64,000 nt of DNA, taken from the NCBI GenBank assembly GCA_029225065.1, contig JAQXVT010000079.1:1-64000 (forward strand). Direction: 5' to 3'. This stretch comes from Lachnospiraceae bacterium. Lineage in GTDB: Bacteria > Bacillota > Clostridia > Lachnospirales > Lachnospiraceae. The position numbers and the translations under genes are program-made. This document shows, piece after piece, positions 1 to 8,778 of the stretch (its first letter is position 1; every line of letters starts with the position of its first letter). Below the pieces are notes generated by a model, which did no database searches, was not told the DNA's origin, and worked only from the letters and a program-made list of their open reading frames with translations.

Positions 1-416
1 ATCGTCGCATCATCTGCTGCGCCGTCTACCAGCTGATCGATGTACGGAGCGAGGAACTCACTCTCATCTACCAGCAGATCTGCCTGAGAAAGATCCATGA
101 TGTTGACCGGATCAAGCCATACTGCATCCGGAAGATCCTCCGTTGCACCTGACAGCGCGGTCATCGTGATGTTCTCACGGCTCTGCGCATGGCCCTCGGT
201 CTGCACGATATCAAACGTAACACCTGCTGCAATATCCTGATGACGCTCTACCCATGCATCCATGTACTCTTTTAAGTACTGCGGCTGACCGGTTCCGTAG
301 ATGGTGATCGTACCTGCCGGATATACCGTTTCCTCTGCCTTTGCTGCAAATGCACCGCCGAACAGTCCCATTGTCATTGCTGCCGCCAGCAGTCCGCTGA
401 TCATTTTTCTTTTCAT
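1..416 (-). CDS. Extracellular solute-binding protein of a sugar-type ABC importer (N-terminal part)
   Basis: The gene runs off the left edge; only about 138 N-terminal residues are present. They begin with a classic secretion signal (MKRK, a hydrophobic stretch, then AAKAEE) and continue into a solute-binding fold (ITIYGTGQPQYL, later WLDPVNIMDLSQ). The ATG at 414-416 is preceded by a GGGAGG ribosome site at about 425-430. It follows the URO-D-like gene by 28 bp on the same strand, so the two are probably co-transcribed. There is no lipobox cysteine at the end of the signal, which is unusual for a Gram-positive binding protein. The ligand cannot be read from this fragment. Confidence 0.8.
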   Translation of the reverse strand, partial: MKRKMISGLLAAAMTMGLFGGAFAAKAEETVYPAGTITIYGTGQPQYLKEYMDAWVERHQDIAAGVTFDIVQTEGHAQSRENITMTALSGATEDLPDAVWLDPVNIMDLSQADLLVDESEFLAPYIDQLVDGAADDAT

Positions 417-444
417 TCTTCTTGTCCTCCCTTGGTTTTGATTT

Positions 445-1404
445 TTATATCTCTCTTGCAGCCTGCACCACTGCATTGATTCGTGAATATGGAATTTCCG
501 TCGGAAGCGTACAGTCCGCTCCCAGAATAAATTTCTTTTTGCCGTAGTCGGTAATGACTTTCTTTGCTGCCGCACGCAGCTCTTCTTCCGTACCGTCTAC
601 CATCACGCCGCTGCGGTTTGCCAGTCCTCCCATGACTGTCTTTCCGCCGAAGAGCTTCTTGCCCTCCTCCAGGCTGAAGTGGGTCTCATAAACGCCCCAG
701 TTTACCACGTCTGCCAGATCCGCATAACTCTCATAGCGGTCCATGTTCAGGCCGTCCTTACAGATATGAAGTACATTGACTGCACCGGCTTCTTTTGACG
801 CTTTCAGGATCTCTTTGTCAAATCCCTCGATCGCCTCTGCAAACTCCTCGTCAGTGAAGTAACGTCTCTCTCCGCCGAGTGCCGCATAGTAAATACCGTC
901 CAGGCCGAGCTTTTTGTAGCTCTCTGCCAGCTGGCACATACCCTCTGTGATACGCTTAAACGCATCCAGTACCGGAACCTTGTTCTCTCTTAGATGTGCA
1001 CAGATCCGCTCTCTTGTTCCCTCATATCCGTATCTTGCCTCGATCGGATGGATCGAAGATGCACAGATACCATGAAGGGTGCCAAGTGAAAATGCATCCG
1101 GGTCGGCCTTCTCAAGGATCTTCTCCGTGAGTTCCATCTGCTTCTGCATGAATCCGTCCTTCATTGAGTAGGAAGGAATCTTTTTCCAGTCTTCTGCCGT
1201 TCTGATCTCGCCAACGTCCGGAACAAGATTTTCATTCATGATCTTGATGATATCCGTATCCGTTTCTTTGAAAAAACGCAGGTGCGCTTCTACCGCAGCG
1301 TCACCGGATGCACACTCATGAGGGAAATGAAGGGAAAATCCGCATGGTACGTGATCTACCTCGTCTCCCCGAATTGCCGCAAATACTCTGTCTCTCTTTT
1401 TCAT
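445..1404 (-). CDS. Uroporphyrinogen decarboxylase (URO-D)/MtaA-like family protein
   Basis: 319 residues with the TIM-barrel pattern of the URO-D superfamily: the N-terminal KKRDRVFAAIRGDEVDHVPC block, a central GLDGIYYAALGG block and a C-terminal KKFILGADCTLPTEIP block. Clostridial members outside heme operons are usually corrinoid or other methyl-transfer enzymes, or are of unknown function, and no heme gene lies nearby. The short length compared with HemE (about 350 aa) and the companion binding protein downstream argue against heme synthesis. It probably handles a small imported compound, but that is inference. A promoter and a palindrome lie just upstream. Confidence 0.8.
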   Translation of the reverse strand: MKKRDRVFAAIRGDEVDHVPCGFSLHFPHECASGDAAVEAHLRFFKETDTDIIKIMNENLVPDVGEIRTAEDWKKIPSYSMKDGFMQKQMELTEKILEKADPDAFSLGTLHGICASSIHPIEARYGYEGTRERICAHLRENKVPVLDAFKRITEGMCQLAESYKKLGLDGIYYAALGGERRYFTDEEFAEAIEGFDKEILKASKEAGAVNVLHICKDGLNMDRYESYADLADVVNWGVYETHFSLEEGKKLFGGKTVMGGLANRSGVMVDGTEEELRAAAKKVITDYGKKKFILGADCTLPTEIPYSRINAVVQAAREI

Positions 1405-1528
1405 ACATAGTCCTCCGTTTTCTTCCTCATCTGGTTGCTGTAAAGCAGATCCACGGATCCGCCTCGCTTTTTTGTTTTAGGAACGCAGCTTCTTCTCAGC
1501 GTCCCGGTCGGAGTTTTCATACTTTTCC

Positions 1529-1571
1529 TACCAGATAGGTAGATTATATGACATCCGTCTGATTTTGTAAA
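1529..1571 (-). promoter_or_regulatory. Promoter and operator-like palindrome for the URO-D-like gene
   Basis: On the minus strand, -35 TTTACA (1566-1571) and -10 TATAAT (1543-1548) are 17 bp apart. A short inverted repeat, TACC-N5-GGTA (1529-1541), lies where transcription would start, a typical repressor position. Apart from the palindrome at 1639-1670 and the terminator and repeat near 1900-2017, I see no gene in 1405-2045. Confidence 0.55.
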
Positions 1572-1638
1572 GTCTTTTTTGCACATCAGAGATACTTCTT
1601 TTTTTCATCTCTGTAAAGTTATCTTTATTATTTTTTCT

Positions 1639-1670
1639 GTGATTACTTGTGATATTATCACAGTGATTAC
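1639..1670. promoter_or_regulatory. TGTGA-N5-TCACA palindrome flanked by direct repeats
   Basis: TGTGATATTATCACA (1648-1662) is a perfect palindrome around one central base. It is bordered on each side by the direct repeat GTGATTAC (1639-1646 and 1663-1670). It lies about 75 bp upstream of the URO-D promoter. The TGTGA/TCACA arms resemble CRP/FNR-family sites; which factor binds is unknown. Confidence 0.4.
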
Positions 1671-1895
1671 CAAGCGTCAACTGTTTTTGTGCAATTCTCC
1701 TTAATATACAGTTTTATCGTTTCATTTTTATACATTTTTCACAACTCCGATCTGTATATATTTACCAATTCCAAAGCTTTCTCCGGTCAAACGTTCCCAT
1801 TCTCTCAAACCATGTGCCTGCGCAAATCGAACATCCGCAATCTGCTTTCCCGAATAACTCTGCACCGGACACTCTGTCTGAATGCCATCCAGACA

Positions 1896-1938
1896 TCAAA
1901 AATGCCAGACACCGATCGTCTTCCGCCCGGCATCTGGC
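1896..1938 (-). terminator. Likely intrinsic terminator of the Ugp-like/HAD-PHP operon
   Basis: Read on the minus strand, GCCAGA pairs with TCTGGC across a GC-rich interior, and the stem is followed by ATTTTTG. It lies about 110 bp beyond the stop of the HAD-PHP gene, with the dispersed repeat in between. Confidence 0.5.
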
Positions 1939-1941
1939 TTA

Positions 1942-2017
1942 GAACCTGTTTGAAAAATCATTTACACAAACTACGGGATCATAAGGGATTCTCCCGTAAG
2001 CGGGCCATCCCTATGAT
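1942..2017. repeat. Short copy of a dispersed hairpin repeat (TGTTTGAAAAAT family)
   Basis: It starts with TGTTTGAAAAAT (1947-1958) and ends in a two-stage hairpin: outer stem ATCATAAGGGA (1978-1988) with TCCCTATGAT (2008-2017), inner stem CCCG with CGGG. The same 12-mer and the same nested hairpin layout (outer CTCATAAGG, inner CCCGC) recur at 63841-63998. The copy here is shorter and looks like an internally deleted form. Confidence 0.5.
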
Positions 2018-2045
2018 ATCGCCCGCTTCGCACCATATTCCTCCT

Positions 2046-4151
2046 TTATTCGGTTGAGACAGCACGCTCCTGGACATCTCCAAAGACAAGATATTCATGT
2101 TCTTTCTTCTCTCCTCTGGTAAACGGATTTGCATAAAAGACGAGGTCACCGTTTTCATCCTCCGCACCGAAGCGGACCCACACATACGGTGCCGTTCCAA
2201 GTACAAGCTCTCCCTCAAAGCATAGCCGCGATGCTCCTGTCTCTTCTGTCCTTTCCGGCTCCTGCGGCGCTTTTTTCTGCAGGGATTGCCAGGTTCCATT
2301 TATGAGCACATATGCGGTGATCCTGCGTTTTCTCCCCGTTCTGTATTCCATTTTATCCGGTATATATTCCCGTTCAATCCGGTGTTTCACATCTGCATCC
2401 ATTTCAACATCCCCGGCCGTTCTGTCTGGAATACGTTTTCGTCCAAAATTGTCTGTCTCTTCCTGCAGTTTTTTATCGCTTTCTGATGAAGCGCCTGTTT
2501 CTTCTGCTCCCATCTCATCTGTCATCTGGAGCCGATACCTGAGAAAGCAGACATTCTCCGGCAGCTGATCTCCAAAAATCCAGTTTCCGGAAATTTCCTT
2601 TTTCTCCCCATCATACAGTCTGCAGGAAAAATGAATGCCGCACCTGCGCGTTACGTATGCATGGCAGGATTTCAGTGCTTTCTGAACCTCCCCCGCTGAC
2701 CGCGTATTCAGATACAGCCACGTCGCCGGTTCCCCCGGCCTTGACGCATACGGGCTTTCCCCATATCGTTCTTCCTCTTTCAAATGCACATCGCTTCCTC
2801 CGACCGCGCAGATCCGGTATCCATCTGCCCACAAAAGATCCGAGAGCCGCGCTGCCATCCGGTTCGCCTGTGCCGCTCCCAGCCCTTCTTCATATGCAAG
2901 CGTCGGATTATTTTCAATTTCCAGACAGTCAAGCGACGCAAACGCAAGCTCCGGTATCTTCCAGCGCCACTTTGACAGATAGGGATGATTAAGGCTGAGC
3001 AGAAACGGCCCATACCCGAACAGATTCATATGGCCGCTTTCCGTCGTGATCTCCATGCCCGGAATTACCAGCGCAGACGACTTTGGCCAGCTCCTGTGCC
3101 AGTAATTGTGATCCGTAACCGCATAGTAATCCAGGCCCTGGCGCTCTGCCCGCAGGCTCATCTCTTCCGGTGTACTGTGACCGTCCGAGGCGGTCGTATG
3201 AATATGGAGATCACCCTTGTACCAGCGCGCCTCCTGCCGCTCTGATTTTTCGCAGGCAGTTTCTGAAGCTTTCTGCTCTCTGCAACGTTCGCTCACTGCG
3301 GACGCTTTCTGATTTTTCTCCCACAGCTTTCCTGCCATCCCTTCGATTTCTTCGCATCGGCTTTTTTCTTCCGCATCCTGCATATTTCTGAGCCCTCGCG
3401 CAATCTCCGCCACCGATTCCACACAGTACGTCGCCCGGTCAGAAGCTTCTTTTTCTTCTCCGGTCAGTACCAGACACGTATCGATCCCGGCATTTTCCCC
3501 GCACGCGATATCCGTGTACAGCCGGTCGCCGATCACCAGCGCCTCCTCCTTTTTGCAGCCAAACCGCTCCAGCGCGTACCGTGCCATCCCGGCATCCGGT
3601 TTGCCCAGATACTCCGGCCTTCGCCCGACCGCACGTGAAATCATCGCACAGATTGCCGCACAGTCCGGCACCATTCCAAATGCGCAGGGGCAGGCCGCAT
3701 CCGCATTCGTCGCATACCAGGGCACCCGTCTTTTCTCCAGTACCTCACACGTTGTCCGGACCTTGTCATACGTCAGTTCAAGATCATATGTGCTCAGCAC
3801 CGCTGCGATTCCATCCTCATCGCTTTCGGTCACCGCAAGCCCTTCCCTCCTGCACTCCGCAAGAAATGCCCGGGTTCCCTGTACATAAATCTTCTGACTG
3901 CCAAACTTCTGCTTCAGCTCATGGATCGCATACGTACCGGCCGTCAGAAATTCTTCTTTTTCTGTCTCAATCCCCCATGCCCGGAATTTTTCCTGATATT
4001 CCGCTGTCCCTCTGGAAGAATTATTCGTAAAAAAGCAGCAGCGGCCGCCCTGTCTGCGGATTTCCGCAATCAGGTCCGCCGCGCCCGGAAGCAGCTGTGT
4101 CCCGACGGCAAGTGTGCCGTCGATATCCATAATATACAGTTTCTTTTTCAT
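2046..4151 (-). CDS. HAD-IIA phosphatase fused to a PHP-domain (CehA/McbA-type) phosphoesterase
   Basis: 701 residues. The ATG at 4149-4151 is chosen because GGAGAG lies 5-10 bases upstream and the HAD domain begins there. Residues 1 to about 255 are a HAD-IIA (NagD/phosphoglycolate-phosphatase-like) domain: nucleophile motif DIDGTL (D9, D11), FFTNNSS, GKPDAGM and VIGDRLYTDIACGENAG. From about residue 300 comes a PHP metallo-domain: GDLHIHTTASDGH, VTDHN, PGMEITTESGH, GGSDVH. A variable Lys/Glu-rich region and a beta-rich tail (VWVRFGAEDENGDLVFYANPF) follow. It starts 8 bp after the last permease gene, so it belongs to the importer operon. Likely role: cleave an imported phosphodiester and remove the phosphate. 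The substrate is inferred from the UgpB-like binding protein. Confidence 0.85.
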   Translation of the reverse strand: MKKKLYIMDIDGTLAVGTQLLPGAADLIAEIRRQGGRCCFFTNNSSRGTAEYQEKFRAWGIETEKEEFLTAGTYAIHELKQKFGSQKIYVQGTRAFLAECRREGLAVTESDEDGIAAVLSTYDLELTYDKVRTTCEVLEKRRVPWYATNADAACPCAFGMVPDCAAICAMISRAVGRRPEYLGKPDAGMARYALERFGCKKEEALVIGDRLYTDIACGENAGIDTCLVLTGEEKEASDRATYCVESVAEIARGLRNMQDAEEKSRCEEIEGMAGKLWEKNQKASAVSERCREQKASETACEKSERQEARWYKGDLHIHTTASDGHSTPEEMSLRAERQGLDYYAVTDHNYWHRSWPKSSALVIPGMEITTESGHMNLFGYGPFLLSLNHPYLSKWRWKIPELAFASLDCLEIENNPTLAYEEGLGAAQANRMAARLSDLLWADGYRICAVGGSDVHLKEEERYGESPYASRPGEPATWLYLNTRSAGEVQKALKSCHAYVTRRCGIHFSCRLYDGEKKEISGNWIFGDQLPENVCFLRYRLQMTDEMGAEETGASSESDKKLQEETDNFGRKRIPDRTAGDVEMDADVKHRIEREYIPDKMEYRTGRKRRITAYVLINGTWQSLQKKAPQEPERTEETGASRLCFEGELVLGTAPYVWVRFGAEDENGDLVFYANPFTRGEKKEHEYLVFGDVQERAVSTE

Positions 4152-4159
4152 CTTCTCTC

Positions 4160-4981
4160 CTACTTGATCCCCGAATGCACAAAGCTCTCGATAAACTGCT
4201 TCTGAAATACGATAAACAGGATCAGAAGCGGCGCACATACAAGAAACGTCGCGGCGCTCACGTCGCTCCACTGCGCTCCGGTCTCAAACGACATCGCAAA
4301 CATCGCAAGCCCCAGAGACAGCGGACGTTTTCCGACCGAATCCGTCATAACAAGCGGCCAGAGAAAATTGTTCCACTGATAAGAAACCGAAATCATGCCA
4401 AATGAAACAAACGCCGGTTTTAAAAGCGGCACATACACATGCCAGAGCACCTGAAGAAACGAAGCGCCTTCCACTTTTGCCGCCTCCTCCAGCTCGATCG
4501 GGATCGTCTTGATCGTCTGGCGCACGATCAGTGTGCCCATTGCCGACGCAAAAAACGGAAGTGCGATACCGATTCTCGTATCATTTAACCCAAGTTTTAC
4601 CATCAGGCTGTAGTTTGGCAGGATCAGTACCTCCGGTGCAATCATCATCTGCGCCAAAAATACGACAAACAGTACGCGGCTTCCGTAAAAATCCAGCCTT
4701 GCAAACGCATATCCGGCCAGCGTCACAAGCACCAGCTGTACACCAAGCACCAGCACCGTGATCAGAAGCGTGTTGCCATAATACTGCAGAAACGGAACCG
4801 TTTCAAATACGTGGCGGATGTTGTCGAGTGTCGGAACAGCCACCGCAAACAGATCCAGTGCCTTTGATGTCGGCATAAATGCGGTCCGGATGACCCACAG
4901 AAGCGGAATCATGCAGAGCGCCAGCAGGATCCACATCACCGTCCGGTAAAAGAGCGTTCCAATTTTTACATTTTTAATCAT
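4160..4981 (-). CDS. ABC sugar/glycerol-phosphate importer permease (UgpE/MalG type)
   Basis: About 273 residues with six hydrophobic helices and the EAA loop that contacts the ATPase (PIELEEAAKVEGASFLQVLWHV is the region). The start at 4981 overlaps the upstream permease stop by 8 bp (ATGATTAA), suggesting coupled translation; an in-frame ATG at 5005 with a GGTGA site is an alternative. No ATPase gene is in the operon, so a shared MsmK/UgpC-type ATPase elsewhere must drive it, as is common in Firmicutes. Confidence 0.88.
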   Translation of the reverse strand: MIKNVKIGTLFYRTVMWILLALCMIPLLWVIRTAFMPTSKALDLFAVAVPTLDNIRHVFETVPFLQYYGNTLLITVLVLGVQLVLVTLAGYAFARLDFYGSRVLFVVFLAQMMIAPEVLILPNYSLMVKLGLNDTRIGIALPFFASAMGTLIVRQTIKTIPIELEEAAKVEGASFLQVLWHVYVPLLKPAFVSFGMISVSYQWNNFLWPLVMTDSVGKRPLSLGLAMFAMSFETGAQWSDVSAATFLVCAPLLILFIVFQKQFIESFVHSGIK

Positions 4982-5930
4982 GATAGTATGCCTTTCTGTC
5001 GTCATAGAAGAATTTCACCGCCGTAATTACAAGCAGTACGCCCACCAGAATCACCGTCATTGCGGATGCCTTTCCATTGTTCCAGTAATCGAAACCGGTC
5101 TGATAAATGTAAAAGAGCAGCATGTTCGTCGCATTTCCAGGGCCGCCTTTTGTCATGATGTAAAGGTGATCCACAGTCTTAAATGCACTGGTCAGTGCAA
5201 TGATAAAAACGTACATCGTCGTCGGCTTTAAGAGCGGCCAGGTGACCAGCCGGAATTTCTGAAAGCCGTCCGCACCGTCAAGTTCTGCCGCTTCAAATAC
5301 CTCTCTGGAAATTCCATTCAGCCCTGCAATGTAAAACAGCATCAGATAACCGGCCTGCTTCCAGATCAGCATGACGATGATCGCCCAGATTGCCGTTTTC
5401 CCGTTTGCAAGCAGCCGCCAGTTTGGGTTGATATATCCAAGCAGTCCGTAAATCGGAGTATAAATAAACATCCAGATATTTGCCGCTGCGACAAGCGGGA
5501 TAAACGTCGGATAGATAAATCCGATTCGCGTAATCGTTTTCCCCTTTTTCCCGAGTGAATGGGAAAAAGAGGCCATCAATACTCCAAGCCCAATGCTCGC
5601 AGGCACCGTCACGACTGCGATCAGCAGATTATTTCTCATACACTCCCAGAAAACCGGGTCCGCCGCCAGTCCTTTGTAATTGTCCAGTCCACAGAAAATG
5701 GGGGCGATCGTTGTCAGATCATCCTTATACAGACTGGAAATGGCACTCTGCACGATCGGATAAACCGTAAAAATACCAAGAAAAATAAGCGACGGAAGCA
5801 GCAAAAGCCACGCCCGGATGCTCGTTCTCCACTTTTTCTTTTTTGCCTTTTCTCTGATATGCTCCAGAGAAACCGTACTGCCCGCCGCACTCATCTGCGG
5901 ACGGATCAGCGCCTGTTCTGCTGTGCTCAT
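4974..5930 (-). CDS. ABC sugar/glycerol-phosphate importer permease (UgpA/MalF type)
   Basis: 318 residues. The ATG at 5928-5930 follows a strong GGGAGG site at 6-bp spacing; a longer reading frame to 6011 lacks a good site. It has a Lys-rich cytoplasmic N-terminus, six membrane helices beginning RAWLLLLPSLIFLGIFTVYP, and the EAA loop (VFEAAELDGADGFQKFRLVTWPLL). It is the second gene of the operon after the binding protein and pairs with the UgpE-type permease that overlaps its end. Confidence 0.9.
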   Translation of the reverse strand: MSTAEQALIRPQMSAAGSTVSLEHIREKAKKKKWRTSIRAWLLLLPSLIFLGIFTVYPIVQSAISSLYKDDLTTIAPIFCGLDNYKGLAADPVFWECMRNNLLIAVVTVPASIGLGVLMASFSHSLGKKGKTITRIGFIYPTFIPLVAAANIWMFIYTPIYGLLGYINPNWRLLANGKTAIWAIIVMLIWKQAGYLMLFYIAGLNGISREVFEAAELDGADGFQKFRLVTWPLLKPTTMYVFIIALTSAFKTVDHLYIMTKGGPGNATNMLLFYIYQTGFDYWNNGKASAMTVILVGVLLVITAVKFFYDDRKAYYHD

Positions 5931-6062
5931 AATAGCCTCCCTGTTTTTTACTTCAGGAAAGGGCTGTGGATGACTTCCTGTCATTTCGCAGCCCTTTTCT
6001 CTCATGATCAAAGCGGATATTCGGGGTCCGCTTCGCTACTTAATTCTGTTCTGCCGGTATCA

Positions 6063-7367
6063 TTACCGGTATGCCTGAAGAATTCCATCCGCGGTCTGCT
6101 GCGCCGTCGCAAGTGCGCTTTCCACATCCTGCTGACCGGTCATGACATAAGAGATCGCATCATCGATCGCTTTCTGCACCTCTGCCTGATTGTAGGTAGA
6201 GAGTTCGGCGTACCCATACTCCAGCTGGTCTCTCGCCACCAGGCAGTACGGGAAATCCTCTGCATACGTTTTCATCCGCTCGGTATCGTAAGCAGACGGA
6301 CGGGTTGCCACATATCCGGTATCGATACTCCACTGCGCCACGCGCTCATCATCTGTCATCCACTTGATAAAATCAAACGCTGCCTGCTGACGCTCCTCAG
6401 ATACACCCTTGAAAATATAGAAGTTACCGCCGCCGGTCGGTGAACCATAGGACTCATCTGCCGGAAGCATCGCAACACCGAAGTTGAAATCTGCGTTATT
6501 CTTGACATTCGTCAGGTTACCTGTGGTGTGATACATCATTGCCGTTTTTCCCTCCAGGAAATCAGACGGGGTGGTTGCCCATGCCACGATCCCCTCCGGC
6601 ATTGATCCGTCATCTGCCAGACTCTTCCAGAATTCCAGGCCCTTCGCCGTACGCTCGTCATCATAGTACGTCTCTGTACCGGTATCATTCATCAGGTTGA
6701 AACCATCCTGCTGGACACAGAAGGTCTGGAGCATCCAGTATGCGTATCCATCTGACGGAATCTGGATTCCGTACTGTGTCACCTGTCCGTTTTCTGTAAC
6801 AGTCAGCTTTTTCGCATCTTCTCTCAGCTCATCCCACGTTTTCGGCGGCTGCTCCGGATCCAGTCCTGCTGCCTCAAACGCATCTTTATTATAATAAAGA
6901 ACGATGGTGCTTCTCTGCCACGGAATCCCGTACGTCGTCTCTCCGTCGCGGCTGTTCATCATAAAGCCATCATAAAAGCCATTCAGCCATTCCTTATCTG
7001 CATCGGTTGTACAGAAGCTGTCGATATCTGCGATTGCATCCATCGATAACAGGGAGTACAGATCGATAGAAAACATGATCGCCAGATCCGGTGTATTGCC
7101 ACCCTTGATCGCTGCCTGTACTTTTGTTCTTGTATCTGCATAGCTTCCGGCATAAACCGGTGTTACCTTTACGTTCGGATTCTCCTCATGATACTCCTCG
7201 CAGAGTGCGTCGATCAGTGCATCCGGTCCGCCTCCGACTGATACCGGAAAATACATCGTCAACTCCATCACATCATCATTTGCTGCCTCTGCTGTTACTG
7301 CACCCGTTCCCATTACACCTGTCATCATCATTCCTGCCAGAGCGAACGCCATCACTTTTTTGAACAT
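6063..7367 (-). CDS. UgpB-like extracellular solute-binding protein
   Basis: 434 residues. The signal sequence (MFKKVMAFALAGMMM...TAEAAND) has no lipobox cysteine, so cleavage looks like signal peptidase I. The mature part resembles UgpB, the glycerol-3-phosphate/glycerophosphodiester binder: VLYYNKDAFEAAGLDPEQPP and KTWDEL closely match UgpB, and NFGVAMLPAD...GGGNFYIF also fits. The ATG follows TAAGGAGG. First gene of the importer operon. The ligand assignment rests on motif resemblance; a maltose-type sugar remains possible. Confidence 0.87.
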   Translation of the reverse strand: MFKKVMAFALAGMMMTGVMGTGAVTAEAANDDVMELTMYFPVSVGGGPDALIDALCEEYHEENPNVKVTPVYAGSYADTRTKVQAAIKGGNTPDLAIMFSIDLYSLLSMDAIADIDSFCTTDADKEWLNGFYDGFMMNSRDGETTYGIPWQRSTIVLYYNKDAFEAAGLDPEQPPKTWDELREDAKKLTVTENGQVTQYGIQIPSDGYAYWMLQTFCVQQDGFNLMNDTGTETYYDDERTAKGLEFWKSLADDGSMPEGIVAWATTPSDFLEGKTAMMYHTTGNLTNVKNNADFNFGVAMLPADESYGSPTGGGNFYIFKGVSEERQQAAFDFIKWMTDDERVAQWSIDTGYVATRPSAYDTERMKTYAEDFPYCLVARDQLEYGYAELSTYNQAEVQKAIDDAISYVMTGQQDVESALATAQQTADGILQAYR

Positions 7368-7510
7368 TCTTTTTCCTCCTTAATTTGCATCCCTTTTGGA
7401 TAAGATCAGTATAGAGGAAACAAAAACCCACAGCTATCATGTCCCGGTAAAAAATTGTAAAATAAGATCAAGAATGTAAAATAGAGAATTATTTTTTTCT
7501 TTGAACGTAA

Positions 7511-7538
7511 AAAGACCCCGGACACACGTCCAGGGTCT
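7511..7538 (-). terminator. Intrinsic terminator of the infC-rpmI-rplT operon
   Basis: On the minus strand, AGACCCTGGAC pairs with GTCCGGGGTCT across a GTGT loop and is followed by TTTT. It lies about 30 bp after the rplT stop. Confidence 0.85.
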
Positions 7539-7569
7539 GTAAAATTCTGTTTACTTTTGAATCGGTCAA

Positions 7570-7926
7570 TTAAGCAAGCTTTGTCTTTGCAAGCTCTACC
7601 AGAGATGCAAATCCAGCTGCATCGTTGACTGCCATGTCTGCCAGAACTTTTCTGTTCAGCTCTACGCCAGCCAGCTTCAGGCCGTACATAAATTTGCTGT
7701 AGGAAAGGCCGTTCAGACGAGCGCCTGCGTTGATACGAGCGATCCACAGCTGTCTGTACTGACGCTTCTTCTGCTTTCTTCCTGCATATGCGCTTGTAAG
7801 TGCACGCATTACAGACTGCTTTGCTACTCTGTACTGTTTGGATCTGGCTCCTCTGTAACCCTTAGCCAGCTTTAATACTCTGTTATGTTTTTTCTTAGCG
7901 TTTAAACCGCCTTTGATTCTTGCCAT
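7570..7926 (-). CDS. rplT: 50S ribosomal protein L20
   Basis: 118 residues of textbook L20: start [20 protein letters not shown], middle [22 protein letters not shown], and the C-terminal globular part with [15 protein letters not shown]20 binds 23S rRNA early in 50S assembly. In Firmicutes it also represses its own operon by binding the leader RNA upstream of infC, which is present here at 8779-9108. Last gene of the operon, preceded by GGAGG. Confidence 0.98.
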   Translation of the reverse strand: MARIKGGLNAKKKHNRVLKLAKGYRGARSKQYRVAKQSVMRALTSAYAGRKQKKRQYRQLWIARINAGARLNGLSYSKFMYGLKLAGVELNRKVLADMAVNDAAGFASLVELAKTKLA

Positions 7927-8031
7927 GTCCTGTTTTCCTCCTTAGATAATCCCATGTCTTTACACGTACGGCAGATATCTCCGCCTCAGACTGTCTCGAC
8001 CAGTCTCCAACTCTCCTGCTTCTGCTTCGAT

Positions 8032-8229
8032 TTACAGATACGGCAGGATCTTCTTCATGTTCTGAGCATTTGTAGCGTCTGTAATCGTAGACTGTCTCAG
8101 ATTTCTCTTTCTCTTGGTGGACTTCTTTGTTAAGATATGGCTCTTATAAGCTTTATTTCTCTTTAATAATCCTGTTCCTGTCTTTTTGAAACGTTTTGCA
8201 GCCGCTCTGCTGGTTTTCATTTTTGGCAT
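8032..8229 (-). CDS. rpmI: 50S ribosomal protein L35
   Basis: 65 residues, very basic, with the L35 pattern [20 protein letters not shown] and [16 protein letters not shown]. Middle gene of infC-rpmI-rplT, with GGAGG upstream of the ATG. It is 39 bp after infC and 105 bp before rplT. Confidence 0.98.
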   Translation of the reverse strand: MPKMKTSRAAAKRFKKTGTGLLKRNKAYKSHILTKKSTKRKRNLRQSTITDATNAQNMKKILPYL

Positions 8230-8268
8230 CTTAAAGTTCCTCCTTGTATTTAGAATATCTGAATAACG

Positions 8269-8778
8269 TTATGAACGCTTTTCCATCAAAAACAGGGTGA
8301 GGCTTCTGCCTTCCTGCTTGATTGGCTTATCAATCACAGCCACATCTTCCAGAGATTTTGCGAAATCCTCAAGAATATGACGGCTGGCCTGCATATGTGC
8401 CATCTCACGTCCGCGGAAACGAAGGCTGATCTTTACCTTATTTCCCTTGGTGAGGAATTTGCGTGCACTGCTGATTTTGGTATTCAGGTCATTTACATCA
8501 ATATTCGGTGACAGCCGGACTTCCTTGATCTCTATCGTTTTCTGCTTTTTCTTTGCTTCTTTCTCTTTTCTGGCCAGCTCGTAACGATATTTTCCGTAGT
8601 CGATGATCTTGCATACCGGCGGCTTTGCTGTCGGGGCAATCTTTACAAGGTCAAGCTCTGCCTCTCTGGCAAGCTTCATCGCATCCCTGGCTGACATAAT
8701 ACCAAGCTGCTCTCCGTTTTCACCGATTAAGCGGACTTCGCGGTCCCTGATCTGTTCATTAATCATTAATTCGCTAAT
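8269..8778 (-). CDS. infC: Translation initiation factor IF-3, read from an AUU start
   Basis: 169 residues. Both IF-3 domains are present: N-domain MINEQIRDREVRLIGENG, a Lys-rich linker (ARKEKEAKKKQKT) and C-domain EVRLSPNIDVNDLNTKISSARKFL. The only Shine-Dalgarno, GGAGGTG (8785-8791), sits 7 bases before ATT at 8776-8778, whereas the next ATG (MINEQ) is 19 bases away and an upstream GTG overlaps the site itself. An AUU start is the known hallmark of infC, by which IF-3 represses its own translation in E. coli. Its leader also carries an attenuator. Confidence 0.93.
   Translation of the reverse strand: MSELMINEQIRDREVRLIGENGEQLGIMSARDAMKLAREAELDLVKIAPTAKPPVCKIIDYGKYRYELARKEKEAKKKQKTIEIKEVRLSPNIDVNDLNTKISSARKFLTKGNKVKISLRFRGREMAHMQASRHILEDFAKSLEDVAVIDKPIKQEGRSLTLFLMEKRS

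Noticed and set aside
445-1404. Naming the URO-D-like gene hemE
   Set aside because: It is short, there are no heme genes nearby, and it is paired with an ABC binding protein; a methyl-transfer or unknown role is more likely.
1689-2057. A plus-strand frame of 122 codons in the gap before the HAD-PHP gene
   Set aside because: No ribosome site, no recognisable domain, and it crosses a terminator and a hairpin repeat.
3514-4030. Long plus-strand frames opposite the HAD-PHP gene
   Set aside because: They are antisense to a gene with clear catalytic motifs and are Pro/Ser/Arg-rich, as expected for the complement of GC-rich coding sequence.
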